A stretch of DNA of 64,000 nt from JAFNAG01 sp041501225 (GTDB lineage Bacteria > Acidobacteriota > UBA6911), in contig JBGQNR010000003.1 in NCBI GenBank assembly GCA_041501225.1, positions 21,318 to 85,317 on the forward strand, in the 5' to 3' direction. The notes under the pieces were generated by a model. The model made no database searches, had not been told where the DNA came from, and saw nothing but the letters and a program-made list of their open reading frames with translations. The translations under genes and the position numbers were made by a program. Shown piece by piece: positions 51,449 through 61,100 of this stretch. Each line of letters opens with the position of its first letter. Position 1 is the first letter of the stretch.

Positions 51449-51636
51449 TCATAACTCCTGGTAGCATAAAAAAATGGCTATGAAATAAAATGGTTGTAGC
51501 ATTAAATCCTTGAGGCGGGCAATGGCGAATCAAAGTGGCCGGGGAGGAGCGCGCCGGTCTTTGCTGGCGCCTTCGAGTTTTAACGTGCCGAAAGCGGAGT
51601 TTTTTCTGTCTGCGATGACTTCAGGACGAGGCGATC
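51449..51636. promoter_or_regulatory. Divergent control region of the two purine operons
   Basis: This 188-bp space separates the starts of ygeW (leftward) and the first PLP-enzyme gene (rightward), so it holds both operon promoters. The AT-rich part is 51466-51510. No sigma-54 promoter of the kind seen at 4373 and no convincing palindromic operator was found by eye. Confidence 0.6.
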
Positions 51637-52917
51637 ATGGATTGCGTTGCAGGACTTGAGTGCACGATCTGCGGCGCCCGGTACCGGGCGTGCGAAGCAG
51701 CCTACGTTTGCCCCAAACACGGCAATGACGGCGTCCTGGATGTTGTTTACGATTACGACCTGATCCGCAAGCAGACCTCGCGAGAAAAACTGGCGGACAG
51801 CCGCGAACATTCCATGTGGCGCTATCTCGCGCTGCTGCCCGTGGATCCGGAGGGCAGCCGGCAACTCGTAGCAGGAACAATCATGGACCGCGTGGGCTGG
51901 ACGCCCCTGGTGGTTGCATCGCGACTGGCGTCGCAACTCGGCCTGAAGCACCTGTGGGTCAAAGATGACGGGCGGCAGCCCACAGCCTCCTTCAAGGATC
52001 GCGCTTCCGCGATTGCGGTGCTCAAGGCAAAGGAAATCGGCTGCAGTGTGGTCACCACGGCCAGCACAGGCAATGCGGCCGCCGCTCTTGCCGGTATGTG
52101 CACGGCCGTGTCGCAACCCAATGTCATTTTTGTGCCCAGGACCGCGCCGCAGGGAAAGATCGCGCAGATTCTGGTCTTTGGTTCGAGGGTGCTCCTCGTG
52201 GAAGGCACCTACGATGACGCCTATGAGCTCTGCCTGAAAGCCGCACAGGAGTTCGGCTGGTACAACCGCAACACGGGTTATAACCCTTACATGAGCGAGG
52301 GCAAAAAGACGGCCGCCTATGAAATCTGTGAACAGTTATGCTGGCAGGTACCCGATCGGATCTTTGTTCCCGTGGGTGACGGCTGCATTCTAGGAGGTGT
52401 GCACAAGGGCTTGAAGGACATGATTTCCTTAGGCTGGATTGAACGCATGCCCAGGTTGATGGGAGTGCAGGCGGCCGGCTCTGCCGCCCTCGCGGACGCC
52501 TGGGAGCGTGGCCTTGATGCCACGGAGATGAAGCCCATCGCGGCCCACACCATTGCGGACAGCATCAGCGCCGGACTGCCGCGGGATCGCATCAAAGCGC
52601 TGCGGGCTGTGAGGGAAAGTGACGGGGCTTTCCTCCGCGTCACCGATGAAGAAATAATAAGAGCCGTTCGCACTCTGGCCACCGGTTGTGGAGTCTTTGC
52701 CGAGCCTGCCGCGGCCGCCGCTTATGCGGGCCTCGCCAACGCCGTCGCCATGGGATGGATCGGGCCCGAGGAGCGCGTGGTCTTGCTGGCTACGGGATCA
52801 GGACTGAAGGATGTTTCAACCGCGCTCAAGTCTGTCGAACAGCCCCCGGTGGTCTCGGCCGATGTCGCGGATGTCCGCCGCGTGATGAGACAACTGGGCA
52901 ACCTGGCGGCGCGTTGA
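51637..52917 (+). CDS. Threonine-synthase-like PLP enzyme with N-terminal Cys cluster
   Basis: A 426-residue fold-type-II PLP enzyme. Its N-terminus has CTICGARY and VCPKHG, a probable zinc ribbon. The Schiff-base residue is Lys120 in PTASFKDRAS, the phosphate-binding loop is likely VGDGCILGG, and the ammonium/substrate loop is TTASTGNAAAALAG. It resembles threonine synthases in length and motifs, but no homoserine pathway gene is nearby. Its position as first gene of the purine operon suggests an elimination or replacement reaction on an amino-acid-like product, perhaps diaminopropionate. GAGG is 5 nt before ATG. It is 24 nt ahead of a second PLP gene. Confidence 0.85.
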   Translation: MDCVAGLECTICGARYRACEAAYVCPKHGNDGVLDVVYDYDLIRKQTSREKLADSREHSMWRYLALLPVDPEGSRQLVAGTIMDRVGWTPLVVASRLASQLGLKHLWVKDDGRQPTASFKDRASAIAVLKAKEIGCSVVTTASTGNAAAALAGMCTAVSQPNVIFVPRTAPQGKIAQILVFGSRVLLVEGTYDDAYELCLKAAQEFGWYNRNTGYNPYMSEGKKTAAYEICEQLCWQVPDRIFVPVGDGCILGGVHKGLKDMISLGWIERMPRLMGVQAAGSAALADAWERGLDATEMKPIAAHTIADSISAGLPRDRIKALRAVRESDGAFLRVTDEEIIRAVRTLATGCGVFAEPAAAAAYAGLANAVAMGWIGPEERVVLLATGSGLKDVSTALKSVEQPPVVSADVADVRRVMRQLGNLAAR

Positions 52918-52941
52918 GCTTAATCCAGAAGGACAAGCCAA

Positions 52942-54411
52942 ATGATCGACCTCAGGGTAAATCGAGAGCAGTTGAATCGAGCCGTCCAGCGGGCGAAAGA
53001 ACGCAACATCATCATCCCGACCTATGCGCAGATGAAAGACCCTGCACGCATTCCTGCGACCCTCCGGGTCCGGCTCAAGGGGATCGGCCTTTGGGATCTG
53101 AATTCGCTCAATCTTTTCCGCATCACCTGGCATAACGAACCAGTGCCGTTCGGCGGCGGATTCGGTCCCGTCAATGCCATCGAGTTTCCCAAGGCACTGA
53201 CCGGCGTGAAAGCCCGCATTTTTGCCCTGGTGGGGAGGTGGTTTCCCACCGGTGCGCACAAAGTCGGCGCGGCGTTTGGTTGCCTCGTGCCGCGCCTGAT
53301 CTCAGGTCAGTTTGACCCGACCACGCAGAAGGCCGTCTGGCCGTCGACCGGCAATTATTGCCGCGGCGGCGCCTACGATTCCGCACTATTGGGATGCGCA
53401 TCCGTTGCCATCCTGCCCGAAGGGATGAGCCGTGAGCGCTTTGAATGGCTGTCCAAAGTGGCCGGCGAAGTGATCGCCACGCCGGGCACGGAAAGCAATG
53501 TCAAAGAGGTCTTCGACAAATGCTGGGAATTGCGCCGCTCGGGCCAGGACCTGGTGATCTTCAACCAGTTTGATGAGCCCGGCAATCATCTCTGGCACTA
53601 TGACATCACCGGTCACGCAATCGAAGAAGTCCTGAGGAGGGAACTGCGCCCGGGCGAGACCTTGCGCGGCTCGGTCTTCACCACTGGCTCTGCGGGCACC
53701 ATCGGCGCCGGAGATTATCTAAAAGAGATTTTCCCGACCAGCAAGCTGGCTGCCAGCGAAGCGCTCCAGTGCCCGACACTCCTGAGCAACGGCTTTGGCG
53801 GGCACCGCATCGAAGGCATCGGGGACAAACACGTGCCCTGGATTCACAACGTCCGCAACACTGACATGGTGATGGCCATCGACGACGAAGCGCCGATGCA
53901 GGTTTTGCGCCTGTTCAACGAACCCGAAGGCAGGAGGTACCTGGCCCAGGCAGGTGTGGCTGAAACGCTCATCGAAAATCTGCCGCTCCTGGGCATCTCC
54001 GGCGTTGCCAACCTGCTGTCCGCGATCAAAATGGCGCGCTGGTACGAGTGGGGTGATGGGGACGCCGTCGTGACCGTTCTGACCGATTCCATGGAAATGT
54101 ACCAGAGCCGGCTGCAGGAGCTCCGTGCCTCAAAGGGTGATTTCACCGCGCGCGATGCGGCTGTAGCCTATCACCGTGATCTGGTGGGGCAGGGCACGGA
54201 GAATATGGAAGAGCTTACCTACCCGGCGAGGAAGCGCGTTCACAATCTCAAGTACTTCACCTGGGTCGAGCAACAGGGCAAAACCTACCAGGAGATCCAG
54301 GCTCAGTGGTACGATGGCAGCTACTGGAGCAATATCCACGGTCAGGTGAGCGAGATTGACGCGCTAATCGACCAGTTTAATGAAATGACCGGATTGCTCC
54401 GTCAGCTATAA
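52942..54411 (+). CDS. PLP-dependent lyase, tryptophan-synthase-beta-like
   Basis: A 489-residue fold-type-II PLP enzyme. Lys107 in TGAHKVGAA is the probable Schiff-base lysine and TTGSAGTIGAG the phosphate-binding loop; STGNYCRGGA lines the substrate pocket. The C-terminal 130 residues (LKYFTWVEQQGKTYQEIQAQ onward) go beyond the usual catalytic core. Enzymes annotated this way are generally uncharacterised beta-subunit-like PLP proteins. It lies 24 nt after the threonine-synthase-like gene and 13 nt before the FAD-subunit gene, so it is within the purine operon. It is a second candidate for the missing diaminopropionate ammonia-lyase (YgeX) step. Confidence 0.8.
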   Translation: MIDLRVNREQLNRAVQRAKERNIIIPTYAQMKDPARIPATLRVRLKGIGLWDLNSLNLFRITWHNEPVPFGGGFGPVNAIEFPKALTGVKARIFALVGRWFPTGAHKVGAAFGCLVPRLISGQFDPTTQKAVWPSTGNYCRGGAYDSALLGCASVAILPEGMSRERFEWLSKVAGEVIATPGTESNVKEVFDKCWELRRSGQDLVIFNQFDEPGNHLWHYDITGHAIEEVLRRELRPGETLRGSVFTTGSAGTIGAGDYLKEIFPTSKLAASEALQCPTLLSNGFGGHRIEGIGDKHVPWIHNVRNTDMVMAIDDEAPMQVLRLFNEPEGRRYLAQAGVAETLIENLPLLGISGVANLLSAIKMARWYEWGDGDAVVTVLTDSMEMYQSRLQELRASKGDFTARDAAVAYHRDLVGQGTENMEELTYPARKRVHNLKYFTWVEQQGKTYQEIQAQWYDGSYWSNIHGQVSEIDALIDQFNEMTGLLRQL

Positions 54412-54424
54412 GAGGAGAGTGCCT

Positions 54425-55840
54425 GTGTGGCAGGCTTACGAAACACCCATCTCTGTGGATGAAACGCTGCGCCTTCTGGCCGAGCACGGCTCTGGGGCCC
54501 GCATCATCGCCGGCGGTACCGATCTCCTCGTCGAATTGCGCCGCGCCGCCAGGATGGATCCGGTGCTGATCGATGTCACCCGTATCGGGAGGCTGGATCG
54601 TGCGTGGATCGACGCTGACGAGATGATTCACGTGGGTCCGACGGTAACGCACAATCAGGTCGCAGCTACCACCCTTCTGGTTGAGCGGGGATGCCCGCTG
54701 GCGCTCGCCTGTGGCGAAGTCGGCACGCCGCAGGTGCGCAATCGGGCGACCGTAGTGGGCAACCTCGTTACCGCATCCCCTGCCAATGACACCATCACCG
54801 CGCTATGGGCGCTGGATGCCCGGCTGACGCTGCGCAGTGTGCGAGGTGAGCGCACATTGTCCTTCCCCGACTTTTTCCAGGGTGTGCGCAAGACCGCACG
54901 AGCCGGCGATGAAATGGTGACCGATATTGCCTTCCCGGCCCTTAAATCGAACGAGCGCGGCGTGTTCGTCAAACTGGGCCTTCGACGCACAAATGCCATC
55001 TCTGTGGTCAATGCCGCCGCCGTCTTGACCTTTGACGGCAGCATCGTGACCAGGGCGCGCATCGCTTTGGGCAGCGTCGCCCCCACGATCATCCGCGCTG
55101 CCGCAGCTGAAGCGGCGCTGCTTGGCGGCGCCTTGAGTGAGGACCGCATCCGGCACGCCGCCGGCTTGTGTGAGCAGGCCGTGGCTCCCATCACCGATGT
55201 CCGGGGAGGGGCGGATTATCGCCGGGACGCAGCTGGTTTAGTCGTGCAGCGCGCCCTGACGGTGCTGCGCAACGGCACCGAGCGTGCGGCGCTCGCCCGT
55301 ATCTCGCCGATGCTCTGGGGCAACACCGACGGCCATTTCCCTCCTTGGCATGGCAAGGCGCTGCGTCATAACGGCACGGATTCGGATGCGATTGAGTGCG
55401 TGGTTAATGGGATCCAGAGGGTTGCCCGCGGAGCGGGTCGGAAACGATTGCTGGACATACTCCGTGAGGATATGAATCTGACCGGTACCAAGGAAGGATG
55501 TGGCGAGGGAGAATGCGGTGCGTGCACGGTGTGGATGGATGGAATTGCGGTGCTGGCCTGTCTCGTCCCTGCTCCCCGGGCTTACGGCGCAAGCATCGTC
55601 ACCGTGGAGGGATTGGCCCAAGGTGATAATCTCCATCCTCTCCAGCAGGCGTTTATCGACGAAGGAGCCGTCCAGTGCGGATACTGCACGCCTGGTTTCA
55701 TCATGGCGGGCGCCAGCATCCTGGAGGAAATTCCGAATCCCACCCGAGAGCAGATCAAAACGGGACTGGGGGGGAACCTTTGCCGTTGCACAGGGTATTA
55801 CAAGATTATGAACGCGGTCGAACGGGCCATTCTGGAATAG
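54425..55840 (+). CDS. FAD-binding plus [2Fe-2S] fusion subunit of xanthine dehydrogenase family
   Basis: A 471-residue protein. The N-terminal half is the FAD domain of molybdenum hydroxylases (IIAGGTDLLVELRR, GNLVTASPANDTITALWALD, then the CO-dehydrogenase flavoprotein C-terminal segment). From about residue 325 there is a [2Fe-2S] subunit with both sites (CGEGECGACTVWMDG, VQCGYCTPGF, NLCRCTGYYK). The FAD-then-FeS order is the reverse of the usual XdhA order. GTG 54425 follows GAGGAG by 7 nt. It is followed after 7 nt by the molybdopterin subunit, with which it should form an xanthine-dehydrogenase-like complex. Confidence 0.9.
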   Translation: MWQAYETPISVDETLRLLAEHGSGARIIAGGTDLLVELRRAARMDPVLIDVTRIGRLDRAWIDADEMIHVGPTVTHNQVAATTLLVERGCPLALACGEVGTPQVRNRATVVGNLVTASPANDTITALWALDARLTLRSVRGERTLSFPDFFQGVRKTARAGDEMVTDIAFPALKSNERGVFVKLGLRRTNAISVVNAAAVLTFDGSIVTRARIALGSVAPTIIRAAAAEAALLGGALSEDRIRHAAGLCEQAVAPITDVRGGADYRRDAAGLVVQRALTVLRNGTERAALARISPMLWGNTDGHFPPWHGKALRHNGTDSDAIECVVNGIQRVARGAGRKRLLDILREDMNLTGTKEGCGEGECGACTVWMDGIAVLACLVPAPRAYGASIVTVEGLAQGDNLHPLQQAFIDEGAVQCGYCTPGFIMAGASILEEIPNPTREQIKTGLGGNLCRCTGYYKIMNAVERAILE

Positions 55841-55847
55841 GCGAGGC

Positions 55848-58094
55848 ATGATGACTCAAGGCATTGGTCAATCGGCCCCCCGAGTGGACGCGCGCGCCAA
55901 GGTCACAGGCGCGGCGAAATATCCGGGCGACCTTGCCATGGACGGCATGCTGCACGCCAAGATTCTCTTCGCCGGGCGTCCCCATGCTCGCATTCTGAGC
56001 ATCGACACATCGAAGGCTGCCGCCGTCCCCGGCGTAGCTGCAATTTTCACCGCTTGCGATGTTCCGGTGAATGAGCGCGGCCTGCAAATCCCCGACCAGC
56101 CTGTCTTGTGTGGTCCGGGCTCCTCCAAACCCGGCGCCGATGTTGTGCGCTTTGTCGGCGATCAGGTTGCACTCGTGGTTGCCGACACTGAAACGATCGC
56201 GGCCCAGGCCCGGGACAGGATCGTGGTCAAATACGAGGACCTTCCCGTCCTGACCGATCCTCGCGAAGCGATCAAGCCCGGCGCTTACCCGATCCACACC
56301 CACAGGCAACTCAGTCAGATTCATCCGGAAATATGCGCGGATGGCAACCGTATCTCGCACCACCAGATCCGCAAGGGGGATGTGGAGGCGGCCTGGCCGC
56401 GAGCGGATATCATTGTGGAGAGCAAATATCGCACGCCGTCGCAAGAACACGCCTACCTGCAGCCCGAAGCCGGATTGGGCTACATCGACGATGAAGGCCG
56501 CGTTACGGTTGCCGTTGCCGGACAGTGGGCCTCGGAAGACCAGCACCAGATCGCTCATGCGTTGGATTTGCCGTTGGACCAGGTGCGTGTCATCTACCCG
56601 GCCATTGGCGGCGCCTTCGGCGGCAGGGAAGATATGTCGGTGCAAATCGTGCTGGCCCTGGCTGCCTGGAAGCTGCGCCGCCCGGTCAAGATTGTCTGGG
56701 GCCGGGAAGAATCGATTCTGGGCCACTGCAAACGTCACCCGTTCTGGATTCACTGCAAGTGGGGTGCGACGCGCGAGGGCAAATTGGTCGCCGCGGAAAT
56801 ACGCATTATCGCCGACGGCGGCGCCTACTGCTATACCACCAACAAGGTTCTCGGCAATACCACGGTGACTTGCGCGGGACCTTACGAGATTCCCAACGTC
56901 AAGGCGGACATTGATGGCGTGTACACCAACAACCCGCCCAGCGGCGCTTTCCGCGGCTTCGGCTCGCCCCAGGCCATTTTTGCCGCCGAAATGCAGATGA
57001 ACAAATTGGCCCAGCGCCTGGGAATGGATCCGGTGGAACTGCGGCTCAAAAATCTTTTGCGTGAGGGTAGTCTCACCGCCATGGGAACCTCCTTACCCGA
57101 AGGCGTGAGCCTGGCAGAAGTCACCGAGCGCTGCGCCGCAGCCTCCGGCTGGGCCAAAGCCCCCGCGGGCTGGCGCAAACCCCCAATCCCCAATCCCCAA
57201 TGCAAAATCCAAAATGGAACGGGCTTTGCGACCGCCTTCAAAAACGTGGGCTACTCCTTCGGATATCACGACAGCTGCCGGGCGAAGATAGAATTGAAAG
57301 GCGGGGCCGAGATCGAGGAGGCCATGGTCTACCTCGGCAGCGCGGAGGTGGGGCAGGGCACACACACCGCAATCTGCCAGATGGCCGCAGCGGCGCTGAA
57401 TGTGTCTCTCGAAAAAGTTCGCATGATCCCCTCCGACACGGCCACCAGCCCGCACGGCTCCGGTTCCGTGTCCGCATCGCGCATGACGCTGATGGCAGGA
57501 AATGCGATCCGCGGCGCCGCCGAAGGAGCGCTGGCGAGTTGGCGCGCGCACGTACGGCCCGCAGTCGCCGAGTACACCTACCTAGCACCAAAAACCACGC
57601 CATTGGATCCGGAAACCGGTCACGGCACTCCTAATTTTTCGTATGGCTATGTCGCCCAGGGTGTGGAAGTGGAAGTGAATACCGAAACCGGCGAGCTGCG
57701 CATTTTGCGCGTCGTCTGTGCCGACGATGTGGGCAAGGCCATCAACCCGCAGCAGGTCGTGGGGCAGATTGAGGGCGGCGTAGTCCAGGCGATCGGCTGG
57801 GTTACCTGCGAGAATTTTATTTCCAGGAATGGCCAGGTACTGACTCCGAACCTGAGCACGTATCTGATTCCTACCACAGCCGACCTGCCGGAGCGTGTCG
57901 AATCTGTCATCGTGGAGCACCCAAACTCGATCGGTCCATGGGGCGCACGGGGAATGGGAGAACTCCCCTTCTTAGCGCTCGCACCGGCGCTGGTTGCCGC
58001 CGTCCATGATGCCACAGGGATCTGGTACGACGAGTTGCCTCTGACCCAGGAGCGTCTGCTGAGAGGCTTGCGCGACCGCGCATCAACAGCATGA
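55848..58094 (+). CDS. Molybdopterin-binding subunit of xanthine dehydrogenase family
   Basis: A 748-residue catalytic subunit: a/b hammerhead (LHAKILFAGRPHARILSIDT), YRTPSQEHAYLQPEAGLGY, molybdopterin contacts GGAFGGREDMSVQIV and SGAFRGFGSPQ, SVSASRMT, and the catalytic glutamate in GARGMGELPF. At about residues 442-458 the sequence PPIPNPQCKIQNG interrupts the normal flow into GTGFATAFKNVGYSFG and is encoded by a DNA stretch (57181-57217) that looks like an intergenic repeat. Expected to hydroxylate a purine or other N-heterocycle, passing electrons to the upstream FAD/FeS protein. ATGATG start, 7 nt after the previous gene. Confidence 0.92.
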   Translation: MMTQGIGQSAPRVDARAKVTGAAKYPGDLAMDGMLHAKILFAGRPHARILSIDTSKAAAVPGVAAIFTACDVPVNERGLQIPDQPVLCGPGSSKPGADVVRFVGDQVALVVADTETIAAQARDRIVVKYEDLPVLTDPREAIKPGAYPIHTHRQLSQIHPEICADGNRISHHQIRKGDVEAAWPRADIIVESKYRTPSQEHAYLQPEAGLGYIDDEGRVTVAVAGQWASEDQHQIAHALDLPLDQVRVIYPAIGGAFGGREDMSVQIVLALAAWKLRRPVKIVWGREESILGHCKRHPFWIHCKWGATREGKLVAAEIRIIADGGAYCYTTNKVLGNTTVTCAGPYEIPNVKADIDGVYTNNPPSGAFRGFGSPQAIFAAEMQMNKLAQRLGMDPVELRLKNLLREGSLTAMGTSLPEGVSLAEVTERCAAASGWAKAPAGWRKPPIPNPQCKIQNGTGFATAFKNVGYSFGYHDSCRAKIELKGGAEIEEAMVYLGSAEVGQGTHTAICQMAAAALNVSLEKVRMIPSDTATSPHGSGSVSASRMTLMAGNAIRGAAEGALASWRAHVRPAVAEYTYLAPKTTPLDPETGHGTPNFSYGYVAQGVEVEVNTETGELRILRVVCADDVGKAINPQQVVGQIEGGVVQAIGWVTCENFISRNGQVLTPNLSTYLIPTTADLPERVESVIVEHPNSIGPWGARGMGELPFLALAPALVAAVHDATGIWYDELPLTQERLLRGLRDRASTA
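57181..57217 (+). repeat. AATCCCC/AATCCAAAAT repeat inside a coding region
   Basis: CCCCAATCCCCAATCCCCAA is followed by TGCAAAATCCAAAATGG. The second part shares the AATCCAAAAT unit with the intergenic hairpin at 11373-11452. It is in frame, encoding a Pro/Asn/Gln-rich peptide in the molybdopterin subunit at a place between conserved blocks. Confidence 0.6.
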
Positions 58095-58164
58095 TTTGGC
58101 AGGGTAGACCTTTGCAGTCGTAAAGCCCTGAAAGGGCGACACAGCTTGCTTGAGGCTTGATGTC

Positions 58165-61100
58165 ATGCGCGTCCTGCCATTCGATGTTCTGCTCAAATGG
58201 GTGTTGAAGGAATTGAAGGATCGGGACTCCATTTTCGGGATTCACCGGTCTCATTTCTATGTGCCCCGGCCTGACAGTCCCTATGCCGTCGCTGATGTCT
58301 TTGGGCAATACCTGGCTACTCCGATCGGGCCGGCGGCAGGGCCCCACACTCAATTGGCCCAGAATATCGTTTCCGCATGGCTGTGCGGCGGACGTTTTAT
58401 CGAGCTTAAAACAGTCCAAATCCAGGATGAGTTGGAGATTCCCAGGCCATGCATCGACATGGAGGACGAGGGTTACAATGTCGAGTGGTCGCAGGAACTC
58501 AAGCTGGATCAGTCAGCTCATGAATACGCCAAAGCATGGTTCTTGATCCATGTCCTTCACCGCTTGCTCGGGCATGAGAACAAGGTTCCTCTAGGGACCC
58601 TGTTCAACATCAGCGTCGGCTACAACCTCGAAGGCATCAAAGATGCGCGCCTGACCCGCTTTCTGGATCAGATGCGGGATGCGTCTGCAGAATTGTCGCA
58701 GATGCGATCGGTGCTGAAGGAGAGGTTTCCTCAATTCGCCGATATCGACATCCCGTCTCAAATCGCGAACAATGTGACACTCTCCACGATGCACGGCTGC
58801 CCGCCGCAGGAAATCGAGCAGATCGCGCGCTACCTGATGGAAGAGAGGCGGCTCCACACCATCGTCAAGCTCAATCCCACGCTGCTCGGCAAGAAAAAGG
58901 TTCTGAATATACTCCACAATGATCTGGGCTTTGGCGACATTCAAATCCCCGCTGCGGTGTTTGATCGCGACCTGCGCTACCCACGGGCAGTGGAACTCAT
59001 CCGGACACTGCAGCAAGCTGCTGACAGGTGCGGTCTGACTTTTGGAGTCAAGCTGAGCAACACGCTCCCGGCCGTCAATCACAAAAAGATTCTGCCCGGG
59101 GATGAAATGTACATGTCGGGCCGTGCGCTGTATCCTCTCACGCTCAGCCTCTTCCTCAAGCTGGCGGAAGAGTTCAAGGGAGACTTGAACGTCTCCTATT
59201 CCGGGGGCGCGGATGCGCTGAATGTGAGCACGGTTCTGGCCGCCGGAGCATTTCCGGTCACGATGGCGACCGATCTGCTGAAGCCGGGCGGCTATGCCAG
59301 ATTCGCGCAATACCTGGAAAACCTGGGGAATGAACTGCATCGCCGGCGGGCAGCCAGCCTGGAAGATCTGTGGAAGGACAAAAGGTCCAATCTCGAGCAG
59401 GCGGCTGCCGAGGCGCTCACGGACCGGCGTTATCAAAAGCGATATCTTGCCTATGGCCCGCCCAAGGTCGAATCCGGCTTGGGATTATTCGATTGCATCG
59501 TTGCGCCTTGTGTCGAGCAGTGTGCCGTGCGCCAGGATGTTCCTGAATACGCTTGGCTCATAGGCCGCGGCGATTATGATCGTGCGCTCGCAGTGATCCT
59601 GTCACGCAATCCGCTGCCCGGCGTGACTGGCTACGCCTGCACCCAGCTCTGCCAAAGATGTTGCACGCGTTCCGCCGGCAACTATGACCAGCCCGTGGCC
59701 ATCCGGGCGCTCAAGAGGTTTGCTGCGGAAAAAGGCCGGATCATGCTGCCTCCCGCGGACAGGCTTGGGCGCAAGGTTGCGATTATCGGCAGCGGACCTG
59801 CGGGACTTTCCGCCGCCTATTTTCTGGCACTGAACGGAATCCAGGTCACAATCTTCGAGGCCAAGGATGAGGCGGGTGGAATGATGCGCCTGGCCCCCGC
59901 CTTCCGGCTTCCCCCGGGCATCATTCAGGAAGATGTCGACAGGGTCGTGCAAATGGGAGTCGACCTCAAGCTCTCCCATCCGATTCGCCGGCCGCCCGAA
60001 GAGTTATTGATGGATGGTTTTGACGCGGTCTTCATTGCGAGCGGGTTCCAGAAAGACGCGCCGCTCCATATCGAGGGAGCGCAAGGGCCGGACGTCATCG
60101 CGGCGTTGGAGTTTTTGCGACGCACGCATGAGGGCTGTCCAGTGAATCTGGGCCCCAAGGTCCTGGTCATCGGCGGTGGCAACACTGCATTCGATGCGGC
60201 GCGCGTGGCGCAACGGCTTACCGGCCACCCGCCCACGGTGGTCTACCGTCGGACCCGGGTGGAGATGCCTGCCGGCGATGAGGACCGGGAGGAAGCCTTT
60301 GAAGAAGGCGTCGTCCTCGAAGAACTGGCAACACCCGTCCGGGTGATCAGGAATCAGGGCCGTGTTGTTGCGCTGGAATGCGTCCGGAATGAAATGGGTG
60401 CACCTGGATCCGATGGGCGCAGACGGCCGGTTCCACTGACTGGCAGCGAATTCAGAATTCAGGCCGATTCCATCATCGTAGCGGTGGGCCAAAGCCCCGA
60501 TCTTGCCTTCCTCAACGGCAGCAAGGTCCATCTCCACAAGGACGGCGCGATCGGAGTCGATCCGGTCACGGGTCTGTGGCATCAGCACGAGATTTACGCG
60601 GGCGGGGATGCAGTCCGCGGACCAGCAAGTATCATTGCAGCCTGCGCCGATGGGCGTCGTGCTGCCGAGTCGATCTGCGCGGACTTTGGTGCCGCCTTCA
60701 AATCGCTGCCCTGCAGCCCGGCGCAGCTCTCGACACCGGAAATTCTGCAGGTCAAACGCGCCCGCGCAAGGAGGGAAGATCAGCATCGAGCTGAGAAAAT
60801 CTCGCAGAATCAAAGAGGCGGCTTTGAGCTGGTCGAAGCCACGCTGAGCGAGTCAGCAGCGCGCAACGAGGCAAACCGATGCCTGCAGTGCTCCGTCGTG
60901 TGCGACAAGTGCGTGGAAGTGTGCCCCAACCGCGCCAACCAATCCTATCGGATTTCGCCCGAGCAGCTGATTATGCCCATTCTTGCCTGTTGGAACGGCA
61001 GATTCACGGTGGTGGGAGAAACCGTTCTCCACATCCGACAGTCCACTCAGATTGTTCATTTGCACGACCTGTGTAACGACTGTGGCAATTGTGCGACCTT

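Noticed and set aside
51449..51636. A sigma-54 promoter for the purine operons (E. coli has a sigma-54-type regulator gene near ygeW)
   Set aside because: No TGGC-N8-TTGC-like sequence with correct spacing was found on either strand of the 188-bp region.
51637..52917. Annotation as the threonine biosynthesis gene thrC
   Set aside because: No hom or thrB gene is adjacent and the gene leads a purine-degradation operon; only family-level similarity is claimed.
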